In this document: piece by piece, positions 33,882-45,323 of the stretch
How the letters are laid out: each line of letters starts with the position of its first letter
How positions within the stretch are numbered: the first letter of the stretch is position 1
NCBI RefSeq assembly: GCF_958979055.1
Contig: NC_084892.1
Location: forward strand, 4,543,501 to 4,607,500
DNA length: 64,000 bases
Direction: 5' to 3'
From: Alnus glutinosa
Lineage: Eukaryota > Streptophyta > Magnoliopsida > Fagales > Betulaceae
Notes under the pieces: generated by a model
The model's input: the letters and a program-made list of their open reading frames with translations, nothing else
Database searches by the model: none
What the model was told of the DNA's origin: nothing
Translations under genes and position numbers: made by a program

Positions 33882-35528
33882 AAGCTAAGTTTAATGACTA
33901 ATGATACAATTATCTCTTAATTTATTTGTTCTTTTTATTTGGACGTTGAAAATTTTGGATATTATAACTTTTAAAATTAATATTAAGAGAAATAGTAGAG
34001 AAAAATAAAATTTTTATTTATTTATTTATTTATAAAAATAAGAATATGGAAGCACTTTCTTAAAAATAAGGAGAACTACCTATAGTGACAATGCGAAAAA
34101 TGAGGTGGTTCTCAGCCGATAAATCAGACACTAGATTTTTGTACATTGACTGATATTATGTGTTTTAAGTGGATTCTCTTATCAATGAAAGCTATTTAAA
34201 ACAAAGTACATCAATCGATGTGAAGTTAATGTGAAAAGTAGCAATGTAGCATTACTCAAAAAAAAATTGTTTTTCCCTTTGAATTCTTTGAATAAAAATT
34301 TTGGAAATTTGTTTTCTGTTTTCAAGAAGAAAAAATAATTTTTCAAAAATGTTCCGAATGATATTAAAGCTAAGTTTGTTTAGACATAAAATGTTTTTAG
34401 TGAAATCATTTTTCAAAAAAATTATTTTAGCTTAATTTTTTTTTTTTTTTTTTGTGTTTGGCTCGTACGAAAAATCAGTGATAGTTGGCCAATTCTTGTG
34501 ACCTCCAACGGCGTGACAGCTGGAAACGGCCAATGACTTCCAACGAACTTCACAAGCATATTCTGTCGGTGGTCAGCGACCTCCAACGGATGGTGGGCAG
34601 TAGAGCTAGTGGCCTCCAACGACCTCTAGCAATAGCGGTGAAGGAACCACGCGAAAAAGAGTGTATACGAAAAGGTGAAACTCAAATTCAGAAAATAATT
34701 TATGAAAATAAAGAAATGAAACCAGTTTACGCGTTTAAATAATGTTTTCGAGGTCAACAAAAAAGGATTTCGATTTGATCAAAATTTTCGATTACACTAA
34801 ACATAAAAAAAATAAAAAAATAAAAAAAATAGAGAAAATCGAAACACACATAGGCCTAGTCTTTTAGAAAACGGCAAAAAATTAAAATGCAAAGTGATCT
34901 TTTGAGATTAGAATTGGTCCAGTTCCAAGCCAACCCGACGTTTTGATATTTTCCATTTCATATTCTAGGATTGGCTTCGTTCCTATTCTACCTAAGGCCC
35001 ATTCATCCCATTAAGATAATGGAGCAAATGACTTAATTTTTATAGTTTTTTAATGATTTGATGAGTAAATAGAAGTTACTCAATATTATTGGTGAGTATT
35101 GGTCACTTACCAATTTTTTTTTTTTGATTATAATAATGAAGCTGAACAAATTGTTCTAATAATTTTACCTTCTGATAAAAATAAAATAAAATAAAATTAG
35201 CTAGGCCCAGGGGTATGTATAATAGGGTCAGATGTGAAACCCCTCTATAGCTGATTTAATTGTACCTGGATTGTTACTTCTTTATTTTTAATTTCTTTTA
35301 TAAAGTTAAAATTATAATTCTTAAATATTATTAAATTTCTATCCCGTATGTATTTTTAAAATAATTACTCTTTTTATTTTTACTGAAAAATAATTACTTA
35401 TTTAATAAATGTGAAGATCTGTTTATATAGCATGATGGAGTGAATAAGTAAAAATAGATATGCACGCATAAACCTACAGTTAACGTAAATGACAAAAGTA
35501 ACCAGCGCACTAGTCATTACTCATTAGT
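33882..35528. other. Gene-free stretch
   Basis: AT-rich DNA. A more GC-rich patch at 34480-34680 repeats CCTCCAACG-type words (34501, 34538, 34581, 34614) between AT-rich flanks, perhaps a decayed mobile element. No gene is supported. Confidence 0.45.
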
Positions 35529-35539
35529 GTCCCACATCG
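35529..35539 (+). promoter_or_regulatory. Upstream sequence element (USE) of a plant snRNA-type promoter
   Basis: GTCCCACATCG matches the plant USE consensus RTCCCACATCG exactly. It lies about 66 bases upstream of the predicted U3 start. From its end to the TATA-like box is about 23 bases, the spacing that selects RNA polymerase III in plants (about ten bases longer selects polymerase II). Confidence 0.9.
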
Positions 35540-35561
35540 AAAACATATGATATAAAAGAGC

Positions 35562-35571
35562 TATTTAAATA
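35562..35571 (+). promoter_or_regulatory. TATA-like box of the U3 gene
   Basis: TATTTAAATA, about 24-33 bases before the predicted transcript start at 35595. A second TATA-like word (TATAAAAG, 35551) lies further upstream but fits the start site less well. Confidence 0.65.
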
Positions 35572-35594
35572 GCACGGTTGCTACTTAGAAGGCT

Positions 35595-35811
35595 ACGACC
35601 TTACTTGAACAGGATCTGTTCTATAGGCTCGTACCTCTGTATCCTTGAGTTCTAAGGAGACAGGAACCTAAGTCTGGTTGATGAACCATAGCCGTGCGAT
35701 CAGAGCGTGAGTGACAGCGTCATTGGTCCTTGGGCCATTAATGCAGTAGAGGATCGTTCTCAGTCATAATCGTGGCTGGGATGGTCGCACCGCTGTCTGA
35801 CAGACTTCCAC
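35595..35811 (+). ncRNA. U3 small nucleolar RNA
   Basis: The sequence begins ACGACCTTACTTGAACAGGA and continues with TCTGTTCTATAGGCTCGTAC, the 5' domain of plant U3 that pairs with pre-rRNA. The box C' (GGTTGATGAACC), box B (GAGCGTGAGTGA), GGTCCTTGGGCCATTAATGC stem and final CGCTGTCTGACAG (box D within TCTGA) follow in the expected order. Its length of about 217 matches plant U3. U3 guides early cleavages of pre-rRNA in the nucleolus. In plants it is made by RNA polymerase III, and the promoter spacing and the T4 run after the gene agree. All core boxes are present, so it looks functional, though expression cannot be seen from sequence. Confidence 0.9.
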
Positions 35812-35815
35812 TTTT
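35812..35815 (+). terminator. Pol III terminator of U3
   Basis: TTTT immediately after the predicted 3' end, as expected for RNA polymerase III. Confidence 0.7.
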
Positions 35816-36848
35816 GTCATTTCGAAAAATTGTTTTGAATGATCTCCTATTTCTTGGACTGATTTTGGCGGAAAAATCATCAATATATATTTTTCACACA
35901 TTATTAAGGTCCCTTTGTTTTCCATTCTCCTTCCAAATTCCCTTTATTTTTTTCTTTGGGTTTCAACTGCAACTTGGTCAGATCTACCGAATTTTGTTCT
36001 CTTTCTCAGTACACACGTCATCTCCATCGCCTCCTTCTCCAACCGAAGTCTTCCACCTCCACACGTGTGCCCCACGCGCCTCCTTGAGGCATGTATGTGG
36101 CACGCACCACCTCCTTCTCTGCTTTGTTTTGGGCCACACATTTGCCCGTCGTCTTCTCCGATGCTTTAGTTTTGGCTCTCCATAGTAGGTTTTCTTTTTT
36201 TGGGCCATGGAGATCCTCAGATCTTGTAGCTAATTTTGTTTGTTGTAGTGTGATTTCTCTTTGATATCGCGTTTTTAAAAACGCACTCTTTATCTGCAGC
36301 TTGAAAATATTTATTTTTTCCTATTTTCAAACTGCCATTTTTTACAAATACTCTCAAACAAAACACTTTCCACAATTTTGTTTAAGAAGGCACTCTTTGT
36401 TTCATTATAATTTATAAAAATTGAAATTAGTTCCATATAATTTGAACGGTAACAATTACAAATACCAGTATATTTAATTTCATACCTGCGAGCACCAGGT
36501 TGCAAGGGAAATGTTCCATACACGGCCATTCCTTTTCACGAGGAACCCGTAGCCTGTTTGCCTATATGTTCAATCCTTTTTCTTTTGTCCCTCCCCCCAA
36601 AAAAATGTGTATGAAGTGGGAGACAAGTACACACGTAATGAACATCTAGCAATCACAGAATTATTCAATCAGTAACCAACCTTCTTCCTCAGTATTGAAC
36701 ATATATACGTCTAAAGGTCACTAGTGAGAGAGGTAGGGAGTTCAACTTCTAACAAAACCAACAGCAGATAATAGATGTCCAGGATAATTGCATTGCATGG
36801 GGGCATTTGAACACACGCCATTAAATGAATCAAATCAGCCAATGAATA
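35816..36848. other. Gene-free stretch between U3 and the PPR gene
   Basis: The frames at 35772-36208 include U3 sequence or pyrimidine-rich sequence and belong to no family I recognise. The last few hundred bases probably contain the 3' untranslated region of the PPR gene. Confidence 0.5.
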
Positions 36849-39275
36849 CTATCCAAATTCCTGAATCATCCTACTTAGACACCGCAATGCATCGTAAATC
36901 TCCTCTACTTGACGGTGTGATCTATCTGCAGAAACAAATCCATGAATCATCCCTTTTGCCTCAATGCAACTCCACCCTGGTTTCTTCTTCAGATCCTCCT
37001 CATTCATAACTCTCCTGACTTCTGCAACTTCATCCCACTGTCCAACACTAGCTTGTACATTGCTCAGAAGAGTATGATACCCAACATTATCAGGTTCCAG
37101 ATCCAAAAGCCTTGCTGCTGTATACTTCCCAAGTTTTGTCTCTCCGTGAATTTTGGAAGCCGCAAGAAGAGCACCCCAAATCCTACTGTCAGGAAAAATC
37201 ACCATTTTCAGTATTATGGCTAAGGCCTCTTTAAGTTTTCCATGTCGACCCAAAAGATCCACCATGCAAGTGCAATGATCCAACTCAGGTTCAATACCAA
37301 ATTTCCACTTCATGACAAAATAAACTTCACAGCCTTCTCTAATAAGACCGGAGTGGCTACAAGCAGACAGTAAGCTCAAGAAGGTTACACTGTTTGGTTT
37401 TATTCTTTCCTCCAGCATTAGACCAAAAAGTTCTAGGGCTTCAAAACCAAGCCCATGAGTTCCAAAGCCTTCAATCATTGTTGTCCATGTTACTAAATCT
37501 TTGACCAGTATATTACTAAAACACACTCTAGCAGAAGAAATGCCTCCACATCTTATGTACATGTTTAAAATAGAGGTTTCCAGGTGTGCAGTTTCTTCAT
37601 TAGATCTGTAAAACAAGTTTCTAATAAAGTAGCCATGGATTGCCTTCCCCAATTTCAAAGCTCCCAGATGGGTATAGGCATCAAGAATGCTTCTTAAAAT
37701 TTCAGCCCCAGGTTCAACATTTGCAGCTTGCATTTGATGGAACAAATTTATGGCATCCTTGATATATCCATTTTGAATGAAACCTGACATCATAGCACCG
37801 CATGTAACATTGTTCTTATGAAGAATTTCTCTAAACAACTCAGTTGATATCTCTATTTTTCCACATTTAGCATAAAAATCCAGCAAAGTAGTCAGCAAAA
37901 CATCGTCGTGAAAACCAGTTTTTATAGCTAAACAATGTATCTGTTCACCTTGAAAAAGATCACTAGACTTTGCAAATGCCGATATTAGTAACGTTAAACT
38001 CTCAATGCTGAGTGCTGATATGCCCTGCATTTTATTCAGCCTATTCACTAAGTTTGCAATATCTCCTTCCAAGGAATAAAAGGGAATCAAAATATTCCAG
38101 GAAACATTATCCCTTCTGTCAATCTCACTGAAAAAACTTTCAACTTCCTCAACACTACCCGTCTTAGTATACATTCTCAAAACTGAATTTTGTACAGGCC
38201 CATCTATTAATAACCCGTTCTTGATTGTATAACCATGAAGTTGCCTCCCCTGGATCAAACTTTCACTGGCGCAACACCCCTGCAACATTACCATCATAGT
38301 CACTGCATTGGGTTCAAACTCTACCCTCATTTCCTGGAGCAAATCAAAAGCACCACTAATGTTTCCTTCACCAACATACCCTGAAATAACTGACGTCCAA
38401 GAAACCAAATCTCTATGCGACATCTGATCAAACAATTTAAGGGCATAACCTACATACCCGCATTTCACGTAAACCTCAATCATCGTATTGCAAAAATATA
38501 CATCAAATCCCAAACCCATCTTTATTGAGACACAATGCACCATCTCTCCATATATTACATCACTCTGAAGCGCTGAAACAGCTTGGTTTACTATCGGAAA
38601 CGTAAAACTATCATGAGCAACACCCAATCCTCTCATTGTTTTATACAACAAGAAAGCCGAATCAAAAGATCCCGAATTAACGTGGGATTTGATTGTTACA
38701 TTCCATGTCATAGTATGAGGTACCTCTAACGTGTTCACAACATGAACGACGCTCTGAAAATCTTTAAACTGGGCATACAAGCTCATGAGCTTTGAAGCAA
38801 TGGTGACGGGTCCCAACCCTTCTGAGACTATGAGAAAAGCATGGGTTTGTTTCAGAGTTTGAAGGTCCTTGCATGAATCCGACAGCCACGAAGAAGACGA
38901 ACAAGAAGAAGAGGAGGAGGAGGATGGGACCGTGAGATGATGGTAATAAGTTTTCAGGTAATGGGCGTGAAGAAGAAGAGGAAGTTCCGAGACAAGAGAG
39001 AAGAAGCGGAAACGATCAAAGACATGGAGAAGTGGAAGAATGTTGAAAGCTAAACAAGGAGTTATTGATGTTGATGAAAGACTAGTAGTGTTCTTGATTG
39101 AAAAATCTTTCAGTTGGGTACATATATCAGGCCTTTCGGAAGGGCTTGCGGCTTCCCCATTGCCCACGCGGCACGCCTTTCTGAATAGAGAACTGCCAAA
39201 AAGTCCACACAGAGAAGTAACCAATGCTTCAGCAATCTCAAGTAGGGGGTTAAAAGCTGGGCAGCTAATAATCAA
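36849..39275 (-). CDS. Pentatricopeptide repeat protein, PLS class, E/E+ type
   Basis: An intronless 808-residue protein, as is usual for plant PPR genes. Repeats run from about residue 155 to 665, with typical cores such as NTMIEVYVKCGYVGYALKLF, DLVSWTSVISGYVGEGN, TTLLDFYAKCGKIEISTELF, and VTFLSLLSACSHSGLIREGC. From about 668 the sequence becomes the E and E+ domains (MVDLLGRHGKLKEAL, WGALLAASKIHG, LLDLEPDN, KKPGWSCIE, HGFVSADRSH). It stops before any DYW deaminase domain. Such proteins bind organellar RNA and serve in C-to-U editing, usually with a DYW partner. The first 100-150 residues are hydrophobic and serine-rich and may include an organelle-targeting peptide. The start is the first ATG of the frame; I see no better later one before the repeats. 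Confidence 0.92.
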   Translation of the reverse strand: MIISCPAFNPLLEIAEALVTSLCGLFGSSLFRKACRVGNGEAASPSERPDICTQLKDFSIKNTTSLSSTSITPCLAFNILPLLHVFDRFRFFSLVSELPLLLHAHYLKTYYHHLTVPSSSSSSSCSSSSWLSDSCKDLQTLKQTHAFLIVSEGLGPVTIASKLMSLYAQFKDFQSVVHVVNTLEVPHTMTWNVTIKSHVNSGSFDSAFLLYKTMRGLGVAHDSFTFPIVNQAVSALQSDVIYGEMVHCVSIKMGLGFDVYFCNTMIEVYVKCGYVGYALKLFDQMSHRDLVSWTSVISGYVGEGNISGAFDLLQEMRVEFEPNAVTMMVMLQGCCASESLIQGRQLHGYTIKNGLLIDGPVQNSVLRMYTKTGSVEEVESFFSEIDRRDNVSWNILIPFYSLEGDIANLVNRLNKMQGISALSIESLTLLISAFAKSSDLFQGEQIHCLAIKTGFHDDVLLTTLLDFYAKCGKIEISTELFREILHKNNVTCGAMMSGFIQNGYIKDAINLFHQMQAANVEPGAEILRSILDAYTHLGALKLGKAIHGYFIRNLFYRSNEETAHLETSILNMYIRCGGISSARVCFSNILVKDLVTWTTMIEGFGTHGLGFEALELFGLMLEERIKPNSVTFLSLLSACSHSGLIREGCEVYFVMKWKFGIEPELDHCTCMVDLLGRHGKLKEALAIILKMVIFPDSRIWGALLAASKIHGETKLGKYTAARLLDLEPDNVGYHTLLSNVQASVGQWDEVAEVRRVMNEEDLKKKPGWSCIEAKGMIHGFVSADRSHRQVEEIYDALRCLSRMIQEFG

Positions 39276-39404
39276 CTACTAACTGTTGACCGCTCTAAAA
39301 TGCTTTGATAGGCAGTTGAAAAAAATTGCTAAACGCTTAGGACAGAATAGTTAGTGGTTTTAGGAATAATTAGAGGTGAAGACGGTTACTGTCTAATTAT
39401 AATT
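39276..39404. promoter_or_regulatory. Short 5' flank of the PPR gene
   Basis: Only about 130 bases separate the PPR start codon from a CACTA-like element, so promoter signals must lie here or inside the element. I cannot identify a TATA box with confidence. Confidence 0.35.
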
Positions 39405-40824
39405 GGTTTTTAGCCACGTGGCTACCGTACCGAATATCCACCTGGCGATTTTGCCATGTAGGTAATCCCCCATGTAGCGAAATGCTTTGCATTGGTAATT
39501 AGCCACGTGTATTTTGTCACGTTGCCAATTAGCTACGTGTATAATTGTCACGTCGTCAATTAGCTACGTGTATAATTTTCATGTCGCCAATTAGTCACGT
39601 GGCAAATAATTCACGTAGCTAAAATATTCATATTTTTTTCATAATTTATTTTTTTATTTTTATTTTTATTTATTTTTTGAATTTTTTGAGGTTTGAAATT
39701 TTAGTCACGTATATGGTGTCACGTCGCCAATTAACCACGTGGCAAATAAGCCACATGGCTAAAATTACTTCCTTCCAATTAATTTTTAATTTCCCCCTTT
39801 TATTTTTTTTCATTTCCCCCCTTTTTTTTCAATTCCTCCGCCCTTTAACTTTTCATTTCTTCCTTTATTTTTTTTCATTTCCCCCAGCCCCTCTTCTTTT
39901 GTCTTCCTTCTTCCCCTTTTTCCCAGATATTGATGCCTTTCCTTCTTCTCCTTTTTTTTTTTTTTTTTTCCTTTCTTTACACAGTCAAGGAGATGGAAGA
40001 GGGAGACTGAGAGAGCTGGAGAGAGAGAATTGGAGCAATTCTGTGAGAGAGTCGTGGTCGATGACTGTGCCGGAGTCCGGAGGGTCACGGCCCGACACTG
40101 GTGAAGCCAAGGGGCTATTTTTCCGGAGTTTTTTTTTAGGTTTTTTAGGTTTTTTTTTTTTTTTTTTTTCAAATCTGATCTGAAAGTTTGGTTTTTTTTT
40201 TTTTGGTAGTTTCATTTCGTGGTGATTTTTGTAGACTTATGATGAGCCGTGGTCGACGACGTGGTGATATTTGGTTTTTGTTGTTGATTTTTGGTGATTG
40301 TTGGTATTTTTTGGTGTTTTGTTGGTGATTTTTTGGTAATGCGGTCGGCGAATGATTTTTGGTGTTTTTTGGAGAATTTTTTGGATTGGATTTCATGGGG
40401 GAAGGAAGATGAAGATTTCGCCGGCCTTGCAGAAGTTTCCGGTGAGGGCAAGGAAGAAAATGCTGGGGCAAAAAAAAAAAAAAAAAAAAACAGAAGAAGA
40501 AGAACAGAAATTAATTTATGTTCTTCTTCTTCTTCTTTTTTTTTTTTAAAAAGTAGTTGTTAGCAATGTGGGTTAGTTCCACGTTGCTAAAAGTGTCTAT
40601 TTTTTTTTTCCAAAAATAAAATGCATTTAGCCACGTGTGGGGGCACGTGGCTAAAAGCTATATGGCTAAGTAACTACTTGTAAAAAAAATACACATTGCT
40701 AAGTGACATTTAGCAACAACCGGATTAACTACGTGAGACCCACGTGGCTAACAGTTAGCAACGTGGATGAGCCTCATACACGTGGCTAATTGCATGCGGC
40801 TAAATACCAAGTTTTTTTGTAGTG
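39405..40824 (-). mobile_element. Non-autonomous CACTA-like element
   Basis: The right end on the minus strand reads CACTACAAAAAAACTTGG, a standard CACTA terminus. Both ends are packed with TAGCCACGTG and GCTACGTG words (39412-39760 and 40560-40800), as subterminal repeats of CACTA elements are. The centre is pyrimidine-rich with a few non-significant frames and no transposase. The left terminus is not recognisable, so the 5' coordinate is approximate. Confidence 0.6.
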
Positions 40825-40849
40825 ATAAGGCGATTACCGTTAGCAGTTA

Positions 40850-42125
40850 GAGACAATAACCACTAATCATAACCGCGTTTACACCCTTATCGCTCACCAA
40901 CCTGCAATGCCATCTTAGTCACCCTGAAACCACAATACAAATTCAAGAAGTGAGGCAAGCTTGGTGTATATAAACCAAAGGGGAAACTTCACTTAACCTC
41001 TTGAACTTTCATCACTTCTGCAATCTTTCTCCTAAAGTTTAAAAAACTCTCAATTTAATATATCGAACTTTCAAAAATTTGCAATCTCACCCCTCCATTA
41101 GGATTTTTCATTAAATCCTATAGGAGGGGTGAGAAATTTCTAAAATACCAAAAAAAAAAATGTAATTTAAGGGTAATTTTGTATTTTAATAAAGTTTATA
41201 GGGGTATAAAGATAATTTTACCCTTTGATGGTCTGGTTTAACCCCGAACCCTAACAAGAGGGGTGAGATTGCAAAAAGTTGAAAATTTGATACACTAAAT
41301 TGAGAGTTTTTGAATTTTGGGAAGGAGATTGCAAAAGTGAAATGAAAGTTCAAGAAGATTAAGTGAAGTTTCACCTAGACAAAATAACAAGGGTAATGGG
41401 CAACAAGTCGTAATGAAGTAGAGGATTTTTTTTTTTAAAAAAAAAAAAAGGAGGAAAAATTAAACTTGGCCTCTTAAATTGACATCTCTTTTGCAAAGAC
41501 ACCACGGTACTTCAATTTCCAACATTTGGCCCCTTCAAAACTACCATGTGTTGCTACTTACACCCTCATTTAGATTTAACATTAAAATGGAGGGAAATTT
41601 CAACACGAGATAGGCATGTGCAAAATTAGAACTTTTTTAGCTCAAATTATCTTTTTTCAAAACCAAAAAATAAATAAATAAAAGGTTAAAGGTGATAGAA
41701 GAGTAATTTAAGTATTTTAAGTCAAAATTTTGCGAGTGTGAATCACATGTGCATATCCACTTTAATAAAAAAATCTATCGGAATTAATAAGAAAACAAGT
41801 GTTAAGTTTCAGATCAACGAAAAAATTGAAACGAAACAAGAGAAGTTTCTCGCTCAGCGCCTAAAGTGAACTATGCTCCGCTTTGAGATAAGGAAAGTCT
41901 ACTGGAGTTAAGGCTTTGTTGTCTGTGAACACCCATAAAGTATAAATTGTTGAAGTAACCGCTCAATCTCCCGTTCTTGATTGAACGAATGAATTCTAGA
42001 GTATGTAAATTGAAAAAATAATAATAGTTTGAAATTTGAATGAGATAAGTATCACAAATGATAATTTGGTCATTTTGCCAAAAAAAAAAATGTTTGTTTA
42101 AGGAGATTAAATATAATTTTCTCAC
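40850..42125. repeat. Segmental duplication, left part of copy 1 (matches 49500-50830)
   Basis: Sequence from about 40858 matches 49506 onwards block by block, including an inserted MITE. The 41479-42122 part also recurs at 45324-45953 and 50138-50827. Nothing in it looks coding. Confidence 0.85.
40979..41376. mobile_element. Mutator-like foldback MITE (copy 1)
   Basis: The ends AGGGGAAACTTCACTTAA and the inverted counterpart at the right side form long, imperfect inverted repeats of over 100 bases. The orthologous position in the second duplication copy (49629-50037) carries the same element. The right target duplication here is eroded but recognisable by comparison with that copy. Confidence 0.85.
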
Positions 42126-42129
42126 CTAA

Positions 42130-42890
42130 AAAAAAAAAATGATGAGAAATGTAACATCCTCAACCCGAGAATGGGTAGGTTCGTCAACTTCCCCATTCAA
42201 TGGAACAAAGAATTATAAGGCATACCAAAGCAGTTAACTAAATGAGAAAATAAATGCATGGTAACAAAAAAAAAAAAAAAAAAGCATGACTGTAATTAAA
42301 AATTTATCTAATTGCGGAAGTGTTTGATCAAAACTTCTACAATGATATTTCGATAGTAACAAGTTCATAATTGAAAATGTTCATGTGCCACTGCACTTGT
42401 TTGATTAAAAGAAAAATCGTTCGTGATATGTTCCCTATGGATATCCTATCCCCACATCCCAGCCACCTAGTCCTTGCTCAAGACCTAAAAACAAAAAGTA
42501 AACTGAATGAACTGAAAGGCTCAGTAAGTAAATCTCCAACCATAAAACAGTTAGGTTAAATTTATTTATTTTAACACATTTCATTTAAAATAATTTATTT
42601 CATGTAACACCTCAAAGCATATTTAACACATCACTAATTAAATGAAGACATAAATTAATTTCGAAATGAATCGATTTCCAATAAAACTACGAGAAAACAT
42701 TCATCTTCTTCAAAATACATAAATATATTTATTTATAACTACCATTATTGTTAGTTTTATTGGCTACATTCTTGTAGACAAAAACACCTACTTTTTATGA
42801 ACATTGACTTTTTAGTGACATCGTAATTCAGAGTCTATTTCAGATATTATTGCATAATATTTATTCTAGCATGGAAATAATTATACAGGG
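42130..42890. other. Unassigned repetitive-looking stretch
   Basis: Begins AAATGTAACATCCTCAACCC, a style often seen at the edges of plant gypsy LTRs, and has AT-rich body. I found no coding and no partner copy in the window. Confidence 0.35.
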
Positions 42891-43870
42891 CAAGATCTGC
42901 AATATACTGCTCAAGAAATAAAAGATTTTGAGACAAGGAAGATTCTGGCAACTTTACAGATGTCAAAGTCGGTTTTCCCTTATGATCTTATGGACGGCCC
43001 AGAGGAAGGGTCCGGACGCCAGCCAATGTTTCATCTTGTCCAAACAGCATATCAGACGCAAACCACAGGGACTTGATGTTCACATAGCCGTCTAAACACC
43101 CAGCGGACGAGACCCACAGAGAGCACATGTTCGCACAAGTGTTAGGAAGCAAATGCGGTAACTGCAAACAGTAGAGGTATTCTATACAACCATCCGGATG
43201 CTAGGGCAAGCCGTCCGGATGCTAGGGCAAGCCGTCCGGACGCGCTTCAATAACTTATGAAGAATTGTTGCTTACAATCCAGATGCCCAATGTCCTGTCC
43301 AGACGCCGCCTAGGGAAATTGAATTTGTTGTCAAATTAAGTTTTTCAGAGCCTATTTAAAGGGGCTCCTAGACTGTTATTTTGTAAGAATTCAATATTGA
43401 ATTCCTGTGTGCTAAGAAATGGTGTTTAGGCAGAAACTGTTAGATGTGCTAGCTCTCTTAGAGTTTTTATTATTTGATTTGATCAACTTATTGAAGTCTA
43501 ACTTATAAATGAGTTATAAGTTAAATGAATCCATTGAAGAACTCTTCAGACAAGAGGTCTGGTTGAAAGGCGTTCATGTATAGGTACGTGTCAGAGTTAA
43601 ATACACGACTACTGCATCAAGGATATGTGAGTACGACTGTTTTGTAACTAGTTTTTCCTACTGAATAGTGGATTGCCTGGGTTTGGCTGCTCCATAGTGG
43701 TTTTTCTCTTTGATATAAAGAGTTTTCACTTCGTCATCAAAATATTTGTGTTCTTTATTTTTTGCATTTTATATTTTGGTTTATTGGTTGATCACACGCA
43801 CACACAAAGTAGTCTTTATTTTTCAATTATCATAATAGGGTCCATATACACTGTTACCCCCGCGAACTAG
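42891..43870 (+). mobile_element. Probable Copia-type LTR (solo or truncated)
   Basis: No coding. The end region (43646-43760: TAGTGGATTGCC, GGTTTGGCTGCTCC, AAGAGTTTTCACTTCGTCA) matches the LTR-like tail at 16690-16800, next to a Copia integrase fossil. A CCGTCCGGATGCTAGGGCAAG unit of about 21 bases is tandemly duplicated at about 43193-43234. Boundaries are uncertain. Confidence 0.45.
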
Positions 43871-45000
43871 GGTTGCGCGGTCCTTGCGACCATGGCAACG
43901 CATGCGGGCCGCATAAGAGCCCTCTGGCCAGCCAATTAACTTGGTGCACTCAGCATGGCAAAAAGCAATGGAATACCACCTTTTGGCAGAGCCTCCTTCA
44001 ATGGTTGTTCCTCCATCTCAGCATTGGTATTGAGCCATGTTTTTTTTTTTTTAATTCTCTTGGGCCAAAAATATATTCTTCATACGTGCTTTCATCTTAT
44101 AAATATTTTCATCTCTTTTACTTCTCTTGATATCCTTAGGGCAACATGTAGGATGATTTTGCATCTTCACAATTCTCATAATTATTACTTTCTAAAAATA
44201 ACGCTTTCCCAATTTGGGAACCCTCCAACAATAAAAAAAAAAAATTGAGTATATCTAGAAATTATTTCACGATAAGAATTTTATAAAACAAAGATCTTTT
44301 CTCAATGATATAATTTTTCATAGACAACTTTCATTTTCAACATCCCTATGAAAACCCTTTATTTATGAAAGTATGGTAAATTCACAATACAATAATAAAA
44401 TAATTATTCACATATACATACCTATGGCTTCAAAAAAACAATGGATTAAATATCATAACATAAAATAACTTTAGAAATGGTAGAGAATCTACTTATCTAT
44501 TTGAATGCAGCTAAGACAAATCATTGATAACTAGTTAGTCACTTGAATACAGGTTTAAACAAATTACTACAATCATACTCACAACTAAGCAAACATACTG
44601 ACACAATTGCGGGTTTAGCTTGCTAATCTATTGAAAATGGACTCACGAGGTATGTTTAAATTGATTTGGCATGCCATTAACTTATCAATTTCAACATTTA
44701 AGAAATTCTTTCAAAATAGTAAAAATTATTTTATATGAAACTGTGAAATCTTTATATTAACAAAACATTTAAAATTAATGCAAAAAATTTATTACGCTAT
44801 ATATATATATATATACTCTCTTAAAAGTAAGGGTTTTCGTAAGAGAGATAAGAGTTTTTAAAATATCAAACCATGGCTTTAAATATTAAACCGCACTAGC
44901 AGTATCCAGTACTAGAACCATGCAAGGCTTTAAATAATAACAAACAAAAGGTTGGGCAGCCTTTGTTCTATGATAAAAGAAAACTTGACTCTAGGAAGGA
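43871..45000. other. Gene-free stretch
   Basis: AT-rich DNA; a GC-richer patch at 43860-44030 has no recognisable coding. A TA run lies at 44799-44815. Confidence 0.45.
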
Positions 45001-45323
45001 TACCTGCTACGGCTAGTAACAGGTAAAAAAATGTCAAAAAAAAAAGGGGGGGCTTTAGAAAAACACCCTGTGCATACCAGGTGTACACCCCCTTCTAACA
45101 TAGGGTGGGGTGCATCACATGTCTGTCCCATCTTATGTGAGAGAAAAGTGTGCAGACGGTGTTTTTTGGAAATTTTTCTAAAAAAAAAGAAAGAAAAAAA
45201 AGAAAAAAGAAGCATGTGGGTACCTGTTACGGCTAGTAACAGAGAAAAGGAAAAAAAGAAAAAGAAAAAGAGACACCTGCTACGGCTAATAGAGAAAAGA
45301 AACAAGACACCTGCTACGGCTGA
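45001..45323. repeat. Four spaced copies of an ACCTGCTACGGCTA motif
   Basis: ACCTGCTACGGCTAGTAACA occurs at 45002, in a T variant at 45221, and in shortened forms at 45275 and 45309. The full form contains the inverted repeat CTGTTAC/GTAACAG around GGCTA. The copies are separated by purine-rich filler. Confidence 0.7.

Noticed and set aside
35772-36185. 137-residue plus-strand frame
   Set aside because: Starts within the U3 RNA gene and continues in pyrimidine-rich DNA; Phe/Ser/Pro-rich, no family.
39677-40183. 168-residue plus-strand frame
   Set aside because: Composed of poly-pyrimidine tracts inside the CACTA-like element; Phe/Leu/Ser-rich low complexity.
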